Assembly (NCBI RefSeq): GCF_900112025.1
Contig: NZ_FOKL01000001.1
Location: forward strand, 151,648 to 215,647
From: Janthinobacterium sp. 344
GTDB lineage: Bacteria > Pseudomonadota > Gammaproteobacteria > Burkholderiales > Burkholderiaceae_D
Length of the DNA stretch: 64,000 bases
Direction of reading: 5' to 3'
Shown here piece after piece: positions 9,155 to 17,978 of the stretch; position 1 is the stretch's first letter; each line of letters begins with the position of its first letter. Made by a program: the position numbers and the translations under genes. A model generated the notes under the pieces. That model was not told the DNA's origin. It worked only from the letters and a program-made list of their open reading frames with translations, and did not search any database.

Positions 9155-9919
9155 TCACCACAATTTTCCTAAAGGCACGACCAAACCGCTGAACAGCGAC
9201 CAGTCCGGCGAGGCGCCCGTCAGCCCCCGCGCCATGCCAATATCGATGGCCAGGCGCGGCGTGGGGCTGTAGGTGGCGGCCAGCAATAGCTGGGCCGTGG
9301 CCGGCGCGCCGCGCAGCCGCGTGCCGGAAAGCTCCGCCGTGGCGCCCCAGCGCGCGCTGACGGGCGTGGAAAATGAAGCCGCCCAGCCCGTTTGCACGGT
9401 GCCCGTGCCGGGATCGGCGGCGCCCAGGCGCGTGGCATTCAGGTTGGCATCCATGTGCACAGGACCCAGGTCGCGGCTGAAAATGCCGTTCAGCGCGACG
9501 TCGCTCTTGCCGCTGCCGATGGCGTCCTTGGCCGTTGGCACCTTCCAGCCCAGCTCCAGGCCCAGGGCCGTGGCGCTGTCGAGCACGAAGGCGCGCTTGA
9601 GCACCACGGTGGTGTCGCCCACGCCCGTCTCGCGCCGGCCCGTGTCGTCGCGCGCGCGCACGTAGCCCTCGCCTTCGAGCAAGAGCCCCCACTCGGGCGT
9701 GAAGGACAGTTTGAAGGTGTACGGCAGGCTGGTGCGGCGCGTGTCGCCCGTTTTCGTCGACAGGCCGCCCACTTCAAATTCCAGCTGGCCCGGCGCGGGC
9801 AGCTGGGCGGGACTGGCGACGGAGGGCCGGTAAGGCAGGACGGGATCACCGTCCTGCGCTTGTGCCAGCGGCGCCAGCAGCAGGGACAGCATCAGCAGGG
9901 GAACGGCGGGAGACGACAT
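9155..9919 (-). CDS. Putative outer-membrane beta-barrel protein
   Basis: 254 residues from the ATG at 9919 with a signal peptide ending at LAQAQ. The mature chain alternates hydrophobic and polar residues in many short strands (LEFEVGGLS, YTFKLSFTPEWGLLLEGEGY, TALGLELGWKVPT) and ends near LFSGLVVPLGKLW with an aromatic C-terminus typical of barrels handled by BamA. It resembles the transporter/'phenol MetA-pathway' group of porin-like proteins whose substrates are mostly unknown. It stands alone between the Gly-rich protein and the chemoreceptor. Confidence 0.75.
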   Translation of the reverse strand: MSSPAVPLLMLSLLLAPLAQAQDGDPVLPYRPSVASPAQLPAPGQLEFEVGGLSTKTGDTRRTSLPYTFKLSFTPEWGLLLEGEGYVRARDDTGRRETGVGDTTVVLKRAFVLDSATALGLELGWKVPTAKDAIGSGKSDVALNGIFSRDLGPVHMDANLNATRLGAADPGTGTVQTGWAASFSTPVSARWGATAELSGTRLRGAPATAQLLLAATYSPTPRLAIDIGMARGLTGASPDWSLFSGLVVPLGKLW

Positions 9920-9991
9920 GGCAGGCCCATTGGCGGCAAACGATAGCCACAGCCTACCACCGTCGCGGCCATGGCGCGCGGGCAAGCCGGC

Positions 9992-11647
9992 TCAGGCCAG
10001 GCGCCGCACGCCCTGGCGTGCCACGGCGGGCGGGCGGCGCAGCGGCGTCACATTGTTCGCCGGCGGCACGGCGCTGCGTTCGGCCTGCGCCTGCAGGCGG
10101 AACACGCCCACCAGCTCCGTCAGGGTCTGCGCCTGGTCTTGCAGCGATTCGGCGGCGGCGGCGGCCTCTTCCACCAGGGCCGCATTTTGCTGCGTCACCT
10201 GGTCCATCTGCAGCACGGCCTGGTTGACTTGCTCGATGCCGGCGCTCTGCTCGGCGCTGGCAGCCGTGATTTCCTGCATGATGTCGGCCACCTGGCGCAC
10301 GCTGGTGACGACTTCATCCATCGTCTTGCCCGCGTCATGCACGAGCTTGGCGCCTGCCTCCACCTGCTCGACGGAGTCGCCGATCAGGGTCTTGATTTCC
10401 TTGGCGGCACTGGCCGAGCGTTGCGCCAGGTTGCGCACCTCGGCCGCCACGACGGCGAAGCCACGGCCCTCCTCGCCCGCCCGCGCCGCTTCCACGGCCG
10501 CGTTCAGGGCCAGGATATTGGTCTGGAAGGCGATGCCGTCGATGACGCTGATGATGTCGACGATCTTGCGCGACGAGGCGTTGATCGATTCCATGGTCTG
10601 CACCACCTGTTCCACCGCGGCGCCGCCCTTGCCTGCCACGTCGGAAGCGGCGCCGGCCAGCACATTGGCCTGCCGCGCATTGTCGGCGTTCTGGCGCACG
10701 GCCGAGGTCAGCTGCTCCATCGACGACGCCGTCTCTTCCAGTGAACTGGCCTGCTCTTCCGTGCGCGACGACAGGTCGAGGTTGCCCTGGGCAATTTCGC
10801 CGGACGCCGTATTGATCGTGTCCGTACCCGAGCGCACCTGGCTGACGATACCCACCAGCTTGTCGCGCATGGTCTTCATGGCAAACAGCAGGCTGTCGCT
10901 GTCGTGGCTGGCCGTGCGGATGTCCATGGTCAGGTCGCCTTCGGCAATGGCGCCGGCGATCCGCACCGCATAGGCAGGCTCGCCGCCCAGCTGGCGCGTC
11001 AATGCCCGCGTGATCAGCGCACCCAGCGCCAGTCCCGCCGCCAGGCTGCCCAGCACCAGTGCGATCATGAAGCTGCGGCTGGTCTGGTACACGCTGGACG
11101 CCTGGTCGGCGGCGGCCTTGGCCCGCTCTTCTTTCTGCAAAGACAATTTATCCAGCACACTGTCAAGCTCGTCGGCATGCAGCCGCGTCTTGTTCAGCAG
11201 CTGCGTCAAGGTGGGACTGCGCTGCGCCAGCGGCTCGGCCGCCGCCAGCACCAGCGCCTGCTGCATGGTGGCGATGTACTCCGCCTCGACGGCGGCAAAG
11301 CGGGCAAACAGGTCCTTGGCGGCCGGCGTGACGAACAGCGGCTGCGCCTTGGCCAGATAGCTTTTATTTACGTCGAGAAATTTGGTGATATCGGCCTGGC
11401 GCTTGCTGCGCTCGTCCTGCGTGGTAGCCAGCAGGAAATTGCTGCGCGCCCGGCCCACCTTGATCAGGGCGATATTCGCTTCCTTGATGTATGACAGCCC
11501 CAGCAGCTCCTGAGTGTACATTCGTCCCGCCATGGTATCGATCTTGCCCATGTTGAAGATGCCGATGCCGGCCACGATGGCCCCCATCAGGGCCACGCAA
11601 AAGAAGGCCGCGAGCAGGCGCGTGCCTACCTTCATTTGATTCAACAT
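9992..11647 (-). CDS. Methyl-accepting chemotaxis protein
   Basis: 551 residues from the ATG at 11647, preceded by GGGAGGA. The first transmembrane helix is [20 protein letters not shown] near the N-terminus. A four-helix-bundle periplasmic sensor of about 160 residues follows, with a second helix near 190-210 ([17 protein letters not shown]), a HAMP domain and the signalling hairpin with the conserved tip [20 protein letters not shown]. The C-terminus ends in RRLA without the NWETF-type pentapeptide that tethers CheR/CheB. It senses a periplasmic ligand, unknown here, and controls CheA. Confidence 0.95.
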   Translation of the reverse strand: MLNQMKVGTRLLAAFFCVALMGAIVAGIGIFNMGKIDTMAGRMYTQELLGLSYIKEANIALIKVGRARSNFLLATTQDERSKRQADITKFLDVNKSYLAKAQPLFVTPAAKDLFARFAAVEAEYIATMQQALVLAAAEPLAQRSPTLTQLLNKTRLHADELDSVLDKLSLQKEERAKAAADQASSVYQTSRSFMIALVLGSLAAGLALGALITRALTRQLGGEPAYAVRIAGAIAEGDLTMDIRTASHDSDSLLFAMKTMRDKLVGIVSQVRSGTDTINTASGEIAQGNLDLSSRTEEQASSLEETASSMEQLTSAVRQNADNARQANVLAGAASDVAGKGGAAVEQVVQTMESINASSRKIVDIISVIDGIAFQTNILALNAAVEAARAGEEGRGFAVVAAEVRNLAQRSASAAKEIKTLIGDSVEQVEAGAKLVHDAGKTMDEVVTSVRQVADIMQEITAASAEQSAGIEQVNQAVLQMDQVTQQNAALVEEAAAAAESLQDQAQTLTELVGVFRLQAQAERSAVPPANNVTPLRRPPAVARQGVRRLA

Positions 11648-11772
11648 GTTTCCTCCCAAGCCAGACGGTGGCGGATAAGCACAGCAATGCTTTGAATATA
11701 GGGAAAAAACGGTTAAAAAAATGCTCGGATTGTCACCAACCAACAATTCCTTGATATAAAGCAACATGCACA

Positions 11773-11798
11773 AGGGCTTGCCGTGCTAGGCAAGCCCT
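11773..11798 (-). terminator. Hairpin after the copper operon
   Basis: A perfect 10-bp stem (AGGGCTTGCC/GGCAAGCCCT) with a 6-nt loop lies 13 bp beyond the multicopper oxidase stop codon. The T-run is short, so efficiency is uncertain. Confidence 0.6.
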
Positions 11799-11810
11799 CG
11801 AAGCAAGCGG

Positions 11811-13196
11811 TCAGTGTCCGCCATGCCCTGTCGGCTTGCGCACCGTCATCTCGATGCCGCCCTTGGCCGCCGGCTTGGCCGCGCCCTGGCCGCGCACGGG
11901 TTCCGGCAAGGCGCCCGTCCATTCATACGCCAGGGTGCCGGCCGGATGCTTGTACCAGCCCGGGTCGCGGTAATCGCCCGGTTTCTGGTCCTTGCGCACC
12001 TTCACCGTGGTAAACATGCCGCCCATGCCGATGGCGCCGAACGGGCCGTCGCCCGCCATCATGGGCAGGGTGTTGTCGGGAATCGGCATCTGCATCTCGC
12101 CCATGTCGGCCATGCCCCGCTCGCCCATCACCATGTAGCCGGGCACCAGCTGGTTGATCTTGGCCGCCACGCCCTGGTGGTCGACGCCGATCATGGTCGG
12201 CACGTCATGCCCCATGGCATTCATCGTGTGGTGCGACTTGTGGCAGTGGAAGGCCCAGTCGCCCAGGTCCGTGGCCGTGAACTCCACGGCGCGCATCTGG
12301 CCCACGGCGATATCGGTGGTCACTTCGGGCCAGCGCGACTCGGGGCGCGTCCAGCCGCCATCCGTGCCCGTCACCTCGAATTCATGGCCATGCATGTGGA
12401 TCGGGTGGTTGGTCATGGTGAGATTGCCCACGCGCACGCGCACCTTGTCGCCCTGGCGCACGACCATGGGGTCGATGCCGGGGAAGACGCGGCTGTTGAA
12501 GGTGAACAAATTAAAATCCGTCATGGTCATGATCTTCGGCGTGTAGCTGCCCGGATCGATGTCGTAGTTACTGAGCAAGAAGACGAAATCGCGGTCCACC
12601 TTCATGAAGTTCGGGTCTTTCGGGTGCGTCACCCAGAAACCCATCATGCCCATGGCCATCTGCGTCATTTCGTCCGCATGCGGGTGGTACATGAAGGTGC
12701 CGGGCCGCTTGGCGACGAATTCATACACAAAGGTTTTACCTGGGGCAATGCCGGGCTGGGTCAGGCCCGTGACGCCATCCATGCCGTTCGGCAAGCGCTG
12801 TCCATGCCAGTGCACGCTCGTGTGTTCCGGCAATTTGTTGGTGACAAAGATGCGCACGCGGTCGCCCTCCACCACTTCGATGGTGGGGCCGGGCGACTGG
12901 CCGTTATAGCCCCACAGGTTCGCCTGCATGCCGGGCGCCAGCTCGCGCACGACGGGTTCGGCCACCAGGTGGAATTCCTTGACGTTGTTGTTCATGCGCC
13001 AGGGCAAGGACCAGCCGTTCAGGGTGACGACGGGGTTGTAGGGGCGCCCGTTCGGCGGCGGTGGCGGCGCCTTGGTGTCCGCGCCGGCCATGCTGACGGC
13101 TTCCGGCAACGAGGCCGCGCCCACGCGGCTGACGGCCGCCGCGCTCAGGGCGACGGCGCCCGCGTTCATGAAAAAGTTTCTACGTGTAATCATCAT
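11811..13196 (-). CDS. Tat-exported multicopper oxidase
   Basis: 461 residues. The N-terminus has a twin-arginine signal (TRRNFF followed by a hydrophobic stretch), so it is exported folded. Four copper motifs are present in order: HWHG, HPHADE, HPIHMHGHEF and HCHKSHHTMNAM, the last giving the type 1 site with methionine as axial ligand. A methionine-rich loop (MADMGEMQMP and neighbours) follows, as in CueO-like cuprous oxidases. It probably oxidises Cu(I) in the periplasm to protect the cell. It is the last gene of the CueR-type copper operon; its ATG overlaps the stop codon of the TolC-like gene by one base (TAATG), suggesting translational coupling. An adjacent second ATG could also be used. 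Confidence 0.93.
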   Translation of the reverse strand: MMITRRNFFMNAGAVALSAAAVSRVGAASLPEAVSMAGADTKAPPPPPNGRPYNPVVTLNGWSLPWRMNNNVKEFHLVAEPVVRELAPGMQANLWGYNGQSPGPTIEVVEGDRVRIFVTNKLPEHTSVHWHGQRLPNGMDGVTGLTQPGIAPGKTFVYEFVAKRPGTFMYHPHADEMTQMAMGMMGFWVTHPKDPNFMKVDRDFVFLLSNYDIDPGSYTPKIMTMTDFNLFTFNSRVFPGIDPMVVRQGDKVRVRVGNLTMTNHPIHMHGHEFEVTGTDGGWTRPESRWPEVTTDIAVGQMRAVEFTATDLGDWAFHCHKSHHTMNAMGHDVPTMIGVDHQGVAAKINQLVPGYMVMGERGMADMGEMQMPIPDNTLPMMAGDGPFGAIGMGGMFTTVKVRKDQKPGDYRDPGWYKHPAGTLAYEWTGALPEPVRGQGAAKPAAKGGIEMTVRKPTGHGGH

Positions 13197-14566
13197 TATT
13201 CCTTTGCCGCAGTGGCCGCACCTGGGCCGCTGCCATTGATGGCTGACTGCAATTCAGTTTGGGCGATCCAGAAATCGCGCTGGGTGGCGATGGCGCCGTT
13301 CACGCTGGCCACCTGTTCGCGCGCGTCGGCCAGCAGCTCGAACACGCTGGCCAGCATGCCGTTGTAGCGCAGCAGCACTTCATGCGAGATCGTCTTGCGC
13401 AGCGGCACGACTTCATCGCGGTAGTGGCGCGCCAGGTCGTAGGCCGTGCGGTAGCTGGAATACGCCTCGCGCACTTCCGAGCGGGCTTTGACGGCCGTGC
13501 CCGCCGTGCGCTGCAGCGCCTGCTCATACAGCGCCTGCGCCCTGGCGTTGCGCGCCGTGCCCCAGTCGAACAGGGGCAGCTCCAGCGATACCTCATAACC
13601 GTTTTCGCGCGGCGCCTCGCTGCTGCTCTTGTTGGTATAGCCCACGTCGAGCACATTGACAAAACCCGTCACCTTCGACAGGCCCAGCGCGTCGGCCGTG
13701 GCATGCGCGTCGATTTTGCTCATTTGCACGTCGAGGCGCTGCTCCATGGCCTGCGCCTCGATATTGCCGGCCTCTGCAGCCTGGGCCGGCAAGTCGGGCA
13801 GGCGCTGCGGCAAGGTGAACGTCGTTTGCCGGCCCCACAGGCCCAGCAGGCGCGTCAGGTGCTCGCGCGCGGCGGTGGCCTGGTGGCGGGCGCGGGCCAG
13901 GTCGCTGACGGCGTCCGCATAAAACACTTGCTGGCGCGCCTGGTCGAGGCGGCTCCAGTTGCCCGCCTGCTGCAAGCGCGTGGCCAGTTCCGCGCCCGCC
14001 TCGGCCGACAGCAGCGCGCGCTGCATGAACTGTTCCGTCTGCACGGCGGCGACCGCGTTGAAATACGCGCGGCGCGTGTCGGCGGCCAGCTGCACGGCGC
14101 TGCTGGCGGCCTGCAGCTTGGCTTGCTCGAAACGGCCCCGCTCGATGTTCACGCGCAGCGGCATGGTCAGCAAGCCGGCCAGGTCGAAGCTCACGCCCCG
14201 GTCGATTTCATTGCCGTGGCTGCCGTGCGAGCGGCCGAACGACAGGCCGGGATTGCGCAAGCGCCCCGCCTGCACCAGGTCCGCCTCGGACGCGCCCAGT
14301 TCGGCCAGCGCCACCTTCATGCCGTGGTTGTTCATCAGGGCGATGCGCACGGCGCTGTCCGCGTCCAGCGGCTGGGCCAGCAATTGCGCCAGCCTTGCCT
14401 GCGTATCCCCGGCGGCCAGCGCATCGGGTGCGCCCGTGCGGGCATCGGCCAGCGCGGACACCGTCCGCATGCCGCCATCCTGGCTGAAACTGGCGCAGCC
14501 GCCCAGCAGCAGGACGGCCGCCAGCGCCAGCGGCGTCAGGCAAGTGGAGGTCGTGAGTCCGGCCAT
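13196..14566 (-). CDS. TolC-family outer-membrane efflux lipoprotein
   Basis: 456 residues from the ATG at 14566, chosen because GAGGGAC lies at the proper distance; a slightly longer start at 14581 would overlap the upstream gene. The N-terminus is a lipoprotein signal with lipobox LLGGCAS. The rest shows the two repeated long-helix coiled-coil modules of outer-membrane efflux proteins. The copper context suggests a CusC/CopB-like role in moving copper across the outer membrane, but no RND pump or adaptor is encoded next to it. Confidence 0.87.
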   Translation of the reverse strand: MAGLTTSTCLTPLALAAVLLLGGCASFSQDGGMRTVSALADARTGAPDALAAGDTQARLAQLLAQPLDADSAVRIALMNNHGMKVALAELGASEADLVQAGRLRNPGLSFGRSHGSHGNEIDRGVSFDLAGLLTMPLRVNIERGRFEQAKLQAASSAVQLAADTRRAYFNAVAAVQTEQFMQRALLSAEAGAELATRLQQAGNWSRLDQARQQVFYADAVSDLARARHQATAAREHLTRLLGLWGRQTTFTLPQRLPDLPAQAAEAGNIEAQAMEQRLDVQMSKIDAHATADALGLSKVTGFVNVLDVGYTNKSSSEAPRENGYEVSLELPLFDWGTARNARAQALYEQALQRTAGTAVKARSEVREAYSSYRTAYDLARHYRDEVVPLRKTISHEVLLRYNGMLASVFELLADAREQVASVNGAIATQRDFWIAQTELQSAINGSGPGAATAAKE

Positions 14567-14567
14567 C

Positions 14568-14963
14568 TCAATGTCCCTCATGGTGGTGTTGCGGGGCCGG
14601 CTTGGCATCCGGCTTGGCATCCGGCTTGGGCGTGGCGTGATCCATTGGCATCTTCTGCATCGGCATCGAATGGCCTCCCATCTTGTGCCCATCCATCTTG
14701 TGGCCCGGCATCTGCATCATGCCCATGTGGCCGCCAGCATCGCCGACTTTCTGGTTCAGGGCGCGCCAGGTCTGGTCGGGCGTGGCCTCGTCCTCGGCGG
14801 CGGGACGGTAGCCGTCGAAGGCGGAACGGTAGGTGGCGGCCGGCACGGCGGCTTGCGCCTCTTGCGGGCCGGCGGCGGACTGGGCAGGCGGGACAGCGGA
14901 GGCGGCCAGCGGCACGGCAAGCGCGACGCCGGCGGCCAGCGCGCGGCTAAATATTTGCTTCAT
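14568..14963 (-). CDS. Periplasmic Met/His-rich copper-binding protein (putative)
   Basis: 131 residues with a signal peptide ending near AAASAVPPAQ. The C-terminal half has repeated Met/His pairs (HMGMMQMPGHKMDGHKMGGHSMPMQ in pieces) and ends in HHHEGH, the composition of periplasmic Cu(I)/Cu(II) chaperones. It is the second gene of the copper operon, and its stop codon lies one base before the TolC-like start. Function is inferred from composition and context; no named domain is recognised. Confidence 0.8.
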   Translation of the reverse strand: MKQIFSRALAAGVALAVPLAASAVPPAQSAAGPQEAQAAVPAATYRSAFDGYRPAAEDEATPDQTWRALNQKVGDAGGHMGMMQMPGHKMDGHKMGGHSMPMQKMPMDHATPKPDAKPDAKPAPQHHHEGH

Positions 14964-15072
14964 GGTATTCCTTGGATGACAGGGTATGGCGCGGCGGGCG
15001 CGCGGTGGAACGCTGGCGTGCCATCGCGACGTGCAGGGACGTGCGGCGGCGCACCGCCAGGTTCACGGGCGG

Positions 15073-15510
15073 TCAGGCGGAGTGCGTGCTTCTCGGGGGA
15101 CGTTCGGGTCCAGGCGGGATATGCCCGGCGAACAGGGAATCGGGTGCCAGCGCCGGCGGCGGCGCGCGCAGGGTCAAGGCCTGCAAGGCCGCCATGCCGG
15201 GCGGCGCCGTGGCGCCCACGGTGCAGGCGCCATGGTTGCTGCAATCGTGGCCAGGGTGGCCGGCGCCGCCATCGTCCATGGCCATGTGCAGCGGCTGGCC
15301 CTGCATGTGGGTCATGCCGGCCATGTCGGCCATGTCATGGCACTGGGGCGCCTGCATGGCCTCGGCGGTGACGGCAATGACGGTGACCGCCGCCGCCCGC
15401 TCATCCACGCAGCAGCTGCGCATGGCCGACGCAAAACCCTGCAAGGGCAGCGTCACGGCCAGCAGCCACAGCAGCGAGCGGGCGAGGGAGCGGAAAAAGG
15501 CACGGTTCAT
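15073..15510 (-). CDS. DUF2946-like small exported copper-associated protein
   Basis: 145 residues with an N-terminal signal or anchor (LLWLLAVTLPLQGFASA), a vicinal Cys pair in MRSCCVDE and a His/Met-rich core (CHDMADMAGMTHM, HPGHDCSNHGAC). This resembles DUF2946-type proteins found at the head of copper-resistance operons. It is the first gene behind the CueR-type promoter. Its ATG sits where transcription is predicted to start, so translation may be leaderless. Exact role unknown; metal binding is inference. Confidence 0.78.
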   Translation of the reverse strand: MNRAFFRSLARSLLWLLAVTLPLQGFASAMRSCCVDERAAAVTVIAVTAEAMQAPQCHDMADMAGMTHMQGQPLHMAMDDGGAGHPGHDCSNHGACTVGATAPPGMAALQALTLRAPPPALAPDSLFAGHIPPGPERPPRSTHSA

Positions 15511-15516
15511 GGCAGG

Positions 15517-15547
15517 ACTATAAACCTTCCCACATGAGGAAGGTCAA
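15517..15547 (-). promoter_or_regulatory. CueR/MerR-type copper-responsive promoter
   Basis: On the minus strand the -35 box TTGACC (15542-15547) and -10 box TATAGT (15517-15522) are separated by 19 bp, the stretched spacing of MerR-family promoters. Within the spacer is the perfect inverted repeat ACCTTCC-N7-GGAAGGT (15524-15544), identical to the CueR operator consensus. It drives the four genes from 15510 to 11811. No cueR gene lies in the window. Confidence 0.92.
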
Positions 15548-15566
15548 GTCCCCATTTGCCGCCTGT

Positions 15567-16088
15567 TCATTGCGTCAGCCAGATGATGTAGGCGCCGTAA
15601 TAGCCCTGCCCTTCCAGGATGACCTGGCCATCGGCGAAATAGATTTTTTCCACTTTATTGACGGTAAAATACGCGCGGCCATCGGCCGCCTGCACGTCGC
15701 CCGGGCAACGGGCGCGGGGCCGGCAATAGCCGCTGGCGCGCCCGATGGCCCACATCAGGTCGCCGATCATGAAGTCGTGCATCATGTCGGCCAGCAGCGG
15801 CCGGTGCCCCGCCAGCATGGCCGTGATGTCGGGGTAGCCGGCCTGCATGAGCTCGGGCAAGTCGCTTTCCTCGTACTGCAGGTCGTCTTCGCGGCAATCC
15901 TGCACGAAACGGTTGAACGGTTCGTCGAGCAGTCCCGCCAGCGCCGCTTCCGGCACGCTCAGGCGAAACGGGTGCAGCGGCAGCACGCTGTGCTGGCCGT
16001 AATTGAGTTCGCGGCAGTCGAGGAAGGCCGGCGCATGCGGCCGCCCATCGACGTCGCAGCGGATGCCAGATTCTTGCTCAAACGTCAT
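15567..16088 (-). CDS. Hypothetical cytoplasmic protein
   Basis: 173 residues, acidic, no signal peptide. Cysteines are scattered (IRCDVDG, FLDCREL, QDCREDD, YCRPRARCPG), and the C-terminal strand-rich part (YFTVNKVEKIYFADGQVILEGQGYYGAY) looks like a small beta domain. I do not recognise a family. It lies upstream of the copper promoter in the same orientation but is not part of that operon. Codon use matches its neighbours. Confidence 0.7.
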   Translation of the reverse strand: MTFEQESGIRCDVDGRPHAPAFLDCRELNYGQHSVLPLHPFRLSVPEAALAGLLDEPFNRFVQDCREDDLQYEESDLPELMQAGYPDITAMLAGHRPLLADMMHDFMIGDLMWAIGRASGYCRPRARCPGDVQAADGRAYFTVNKVEKIYFADGQVILEGQGYYGAYIIWLTQ

Positions 16089-16224
16089 TAATATCTACCC
16101 TTGCCATGCCCGTCGTCCCCGTTGTACCGCATCAGCGCCACATGGTAAGCGCTGGCGGGCAAACGGGACAGGCTCAGATACCACACAAAAACAGCGGATC
16201 AGTTCATGCCGCGCGGCACGCCCG

Positions 16225-17808
16225 TCAGGCCGGTTCCGTGATGCCCACGCAATTGCGTCCGTTTTCCTTGGCCACGTACAGGGCCGCGTCGGCGGCCAGC
16301 AGCACGGCGTCCGCACCGCCCGCCTTGCCCACACCTTGCTCCGACGACACGACGCCCAGCGAGACCGTGACGGCGCCCGCGCCGGGAATCACGGCGGCGG
16401 CCACCTTGGCGCGCAGGCGCTCGGCCACCTGGAGGGCCACGTCCAGGTCGGCATCGGGCAGCAGCATGATGAATTCATCGCCGCCATTGCGGCATAGCAC
16501 GTCGGCATCGCGCGAACAGGCGCGCATCAGCTGCGCCAGGCGCAGGATGACGTCATCGCCCACGGCATGGCCCCATTGGTCGTTGACTTGCTTGAAATGG
16601 TCGATATCGATGGCGATGACGGAAAACGGCCGCGCCTGCGCCTGCCAGGCATCGAGCGCCGCCGCCATGCCGCGCCGGTTCGACAGGCCCGTCAGCGGGT
16701 CCGTCTGTACATCGGTCTTCAGCTTGCCGATCTTGTTCTGCAGCAGCGCCAGGCCCTTCAGCAGGGCTTTCTTGATCTGCGCCGCTTCCACGTACCACGA
16801 GCGGATGGCGGCCAGCTGCTCGGCCGTGCCCGGCGCATCCATGCGCCGCGCGCCCTCGGCCAGTTGCACCAGGGGCCGCGAAATCAGGCTGGCCAGCCAC
16901 CAGATGAATGGCAAGCTCAGCAAGGCGATCGGCAAGGACTGCCACACCGTATCGGCCATCAGCTGGTTCAGCGGCGCCAGGGTCATGGCCGTCGGGCGCT
17001 GCGCCACGATGCCCCAGCCGGTCGACGGCATGAGGGCATAGCCGGCCAGCATGTCCACGCCCAGGCTGTTGTCCATGCGCCGGCTGCCGCCGCCCTGGCG
17101 CGCGATGATGGCATCGATCACTTCATTGCGGCCCGCCAGGTCGCCCAGGCGCTCCGGGTCCGGGTGGTACAGCAGGCGCCGCTTCTGGTCCACCACGTAC
17201 AGATAGGAGCCGTCGCGGTAGTAATGCTGGCCCAGCATGGTGTACAGGATATTTTTCTGCTTCAGGTAGATGCTGCCGCCCACATAGCCGAGGTAGCGCC
17301 CGTCCTTGCCGACGATGGGGTGCGAGATGAAGACCACCAGGTTGCCGGCCGACGACATGTACGGCTGCGTGACCAGCGGGCGGCGCTCGCGCAGGGCCTG
17401 CACGGCGCCGGCCGAATCGAGCTGGCGGTGCTTGAGGGCCAGGGTTTCCGGCGACACGCCCAGCACCTTGCCCTGGGCATCGACGATCAGCACGGAGTTG
17501 AAACTGTTGGTTTGCAGGCGCAGCCGCTGCGCCTCGGCTGTCAGCCAAGCGTCGTCATCCATCCGCGATGGCAGGCTGCCGGCGCTGTAGGCCAGCTGCT
17601 GGCGCGCCGACTGCAAAAAATCCTCGGCCGTGCTGGCCAGCTTGCTCGCATACGCATGGTTCGCTTCCAGGGTCGTATCGATCAGCAACTGGCGCTGCAC
17701 GCGGTAGCTGGCATAAAAGGTATTCGCCAGCGACACCAGGGCGCTGGCGAAGGCCACGAGCACGATCAAACGGCGCAAGTTCATGCGCAGAACAGGTTTA
17801 GTCCACAT
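16225..17808 (-). CDS. Membrane diguanylate cyclase with periplasmic dCache sensor
   Basis: 527 residues. One transmembrane helix near residues 12-32 and a second near 300-320 enclose a dCache-like periplasmic sensor of about 250 residues (SVLIVDAQGKVLGVSPETL, GYVGGSIYLKQKN). A linker helix leads to a GGDEF domain with motif GGDEF at 442-446 and an intact I-site RDAD nine residues before it. It should make c-di-GMP in response to a periplasmic ligand. A perfect FNR/Anr box lies about 133 bp upstream of the start codon, pointing to oxygen control. Confidence 0.93.
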   Translation of the reverse strand: MWTKPVLRMNLRRLIVLVAFASALVSLANTFYASYRVQRQLLIDTTLEANHAYASKLASTAEDFLQSARQQLAYSAGSLPSRMDDDAWLTAEAQRLRLQTNSFNSVLIVDAQGKVLGVSPETLALKHRQLDSAGAVQALRERRPLVTQPYMSSAGNLVVFISHPIVGKDGRYLGYVGGSIYLKQKNILYTMLGQHYYRDGSYLYVVDQKRRLLYHPDPERLGDLAGRNEVIDAIIARQGGGSRRMDNSLGVDMLAGYALMPSTGWGIVAQRPTAMTLAPLNQLMADTVWQSLPIALLSLPFIWWLASLISRPLVQLAEGARRMDAPGTAEQLAAIRSWYVEAAQIKKALLKGLALLQNKIGKLKTDVQTDPLTGLSNRRGMAAALDAWQAQARPFSVIAIDIDHFKQVNDQWGHAVGDDVILRLAQLMRACSRDADVLCRNGGDEFIMLLPDADLDVALQVAERLRAKVAAAVIPGAGAVTVSLGVVSSEQGVGKAGGADAVLLAADAALYVAKENGRNCVGITEPA

Positions 17809-17940
17809 GGAATCGGCGAAAAATATGCAATATTGCGCTAAAGAAAGGGCGCATTATACCGAGTAAGACGTGCCAAAAAGGAACTCCTGGCAGCCGTGGC
17901 AAAGGAAAGTATACAGGCGGCAACGACATACGCTGCCGCC

Positions 17941-17954
17941 TTGATATGCATCAA
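17941..17954. promoter_or_regulatory. FNR/Anr-type box upstream of the diguanylate cyclase gene
   Basis: TTGATATGCATCAA is a perfect match to the FNR/Anr palindrome TTGAT-N4-ATCAA. On the minus strand a TATAAT -10 box lies at 17853-17858 without a good -35, so the box would sit near -100, a possible upstream class I activator position. The downstream minus-strand gene is the diguanylate cyclase starting at 17808. Confidence 0.7.
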
Positions 17955-17978
17955 GGGGGATGTGTCAGGCTGACCCCA

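Noticed and set aside
17866-17878. TGGCAC near the diguanylate cyclase promoter as a sigma-54 site
   Set aside because: The -12 GC element is missing at the required spacing.
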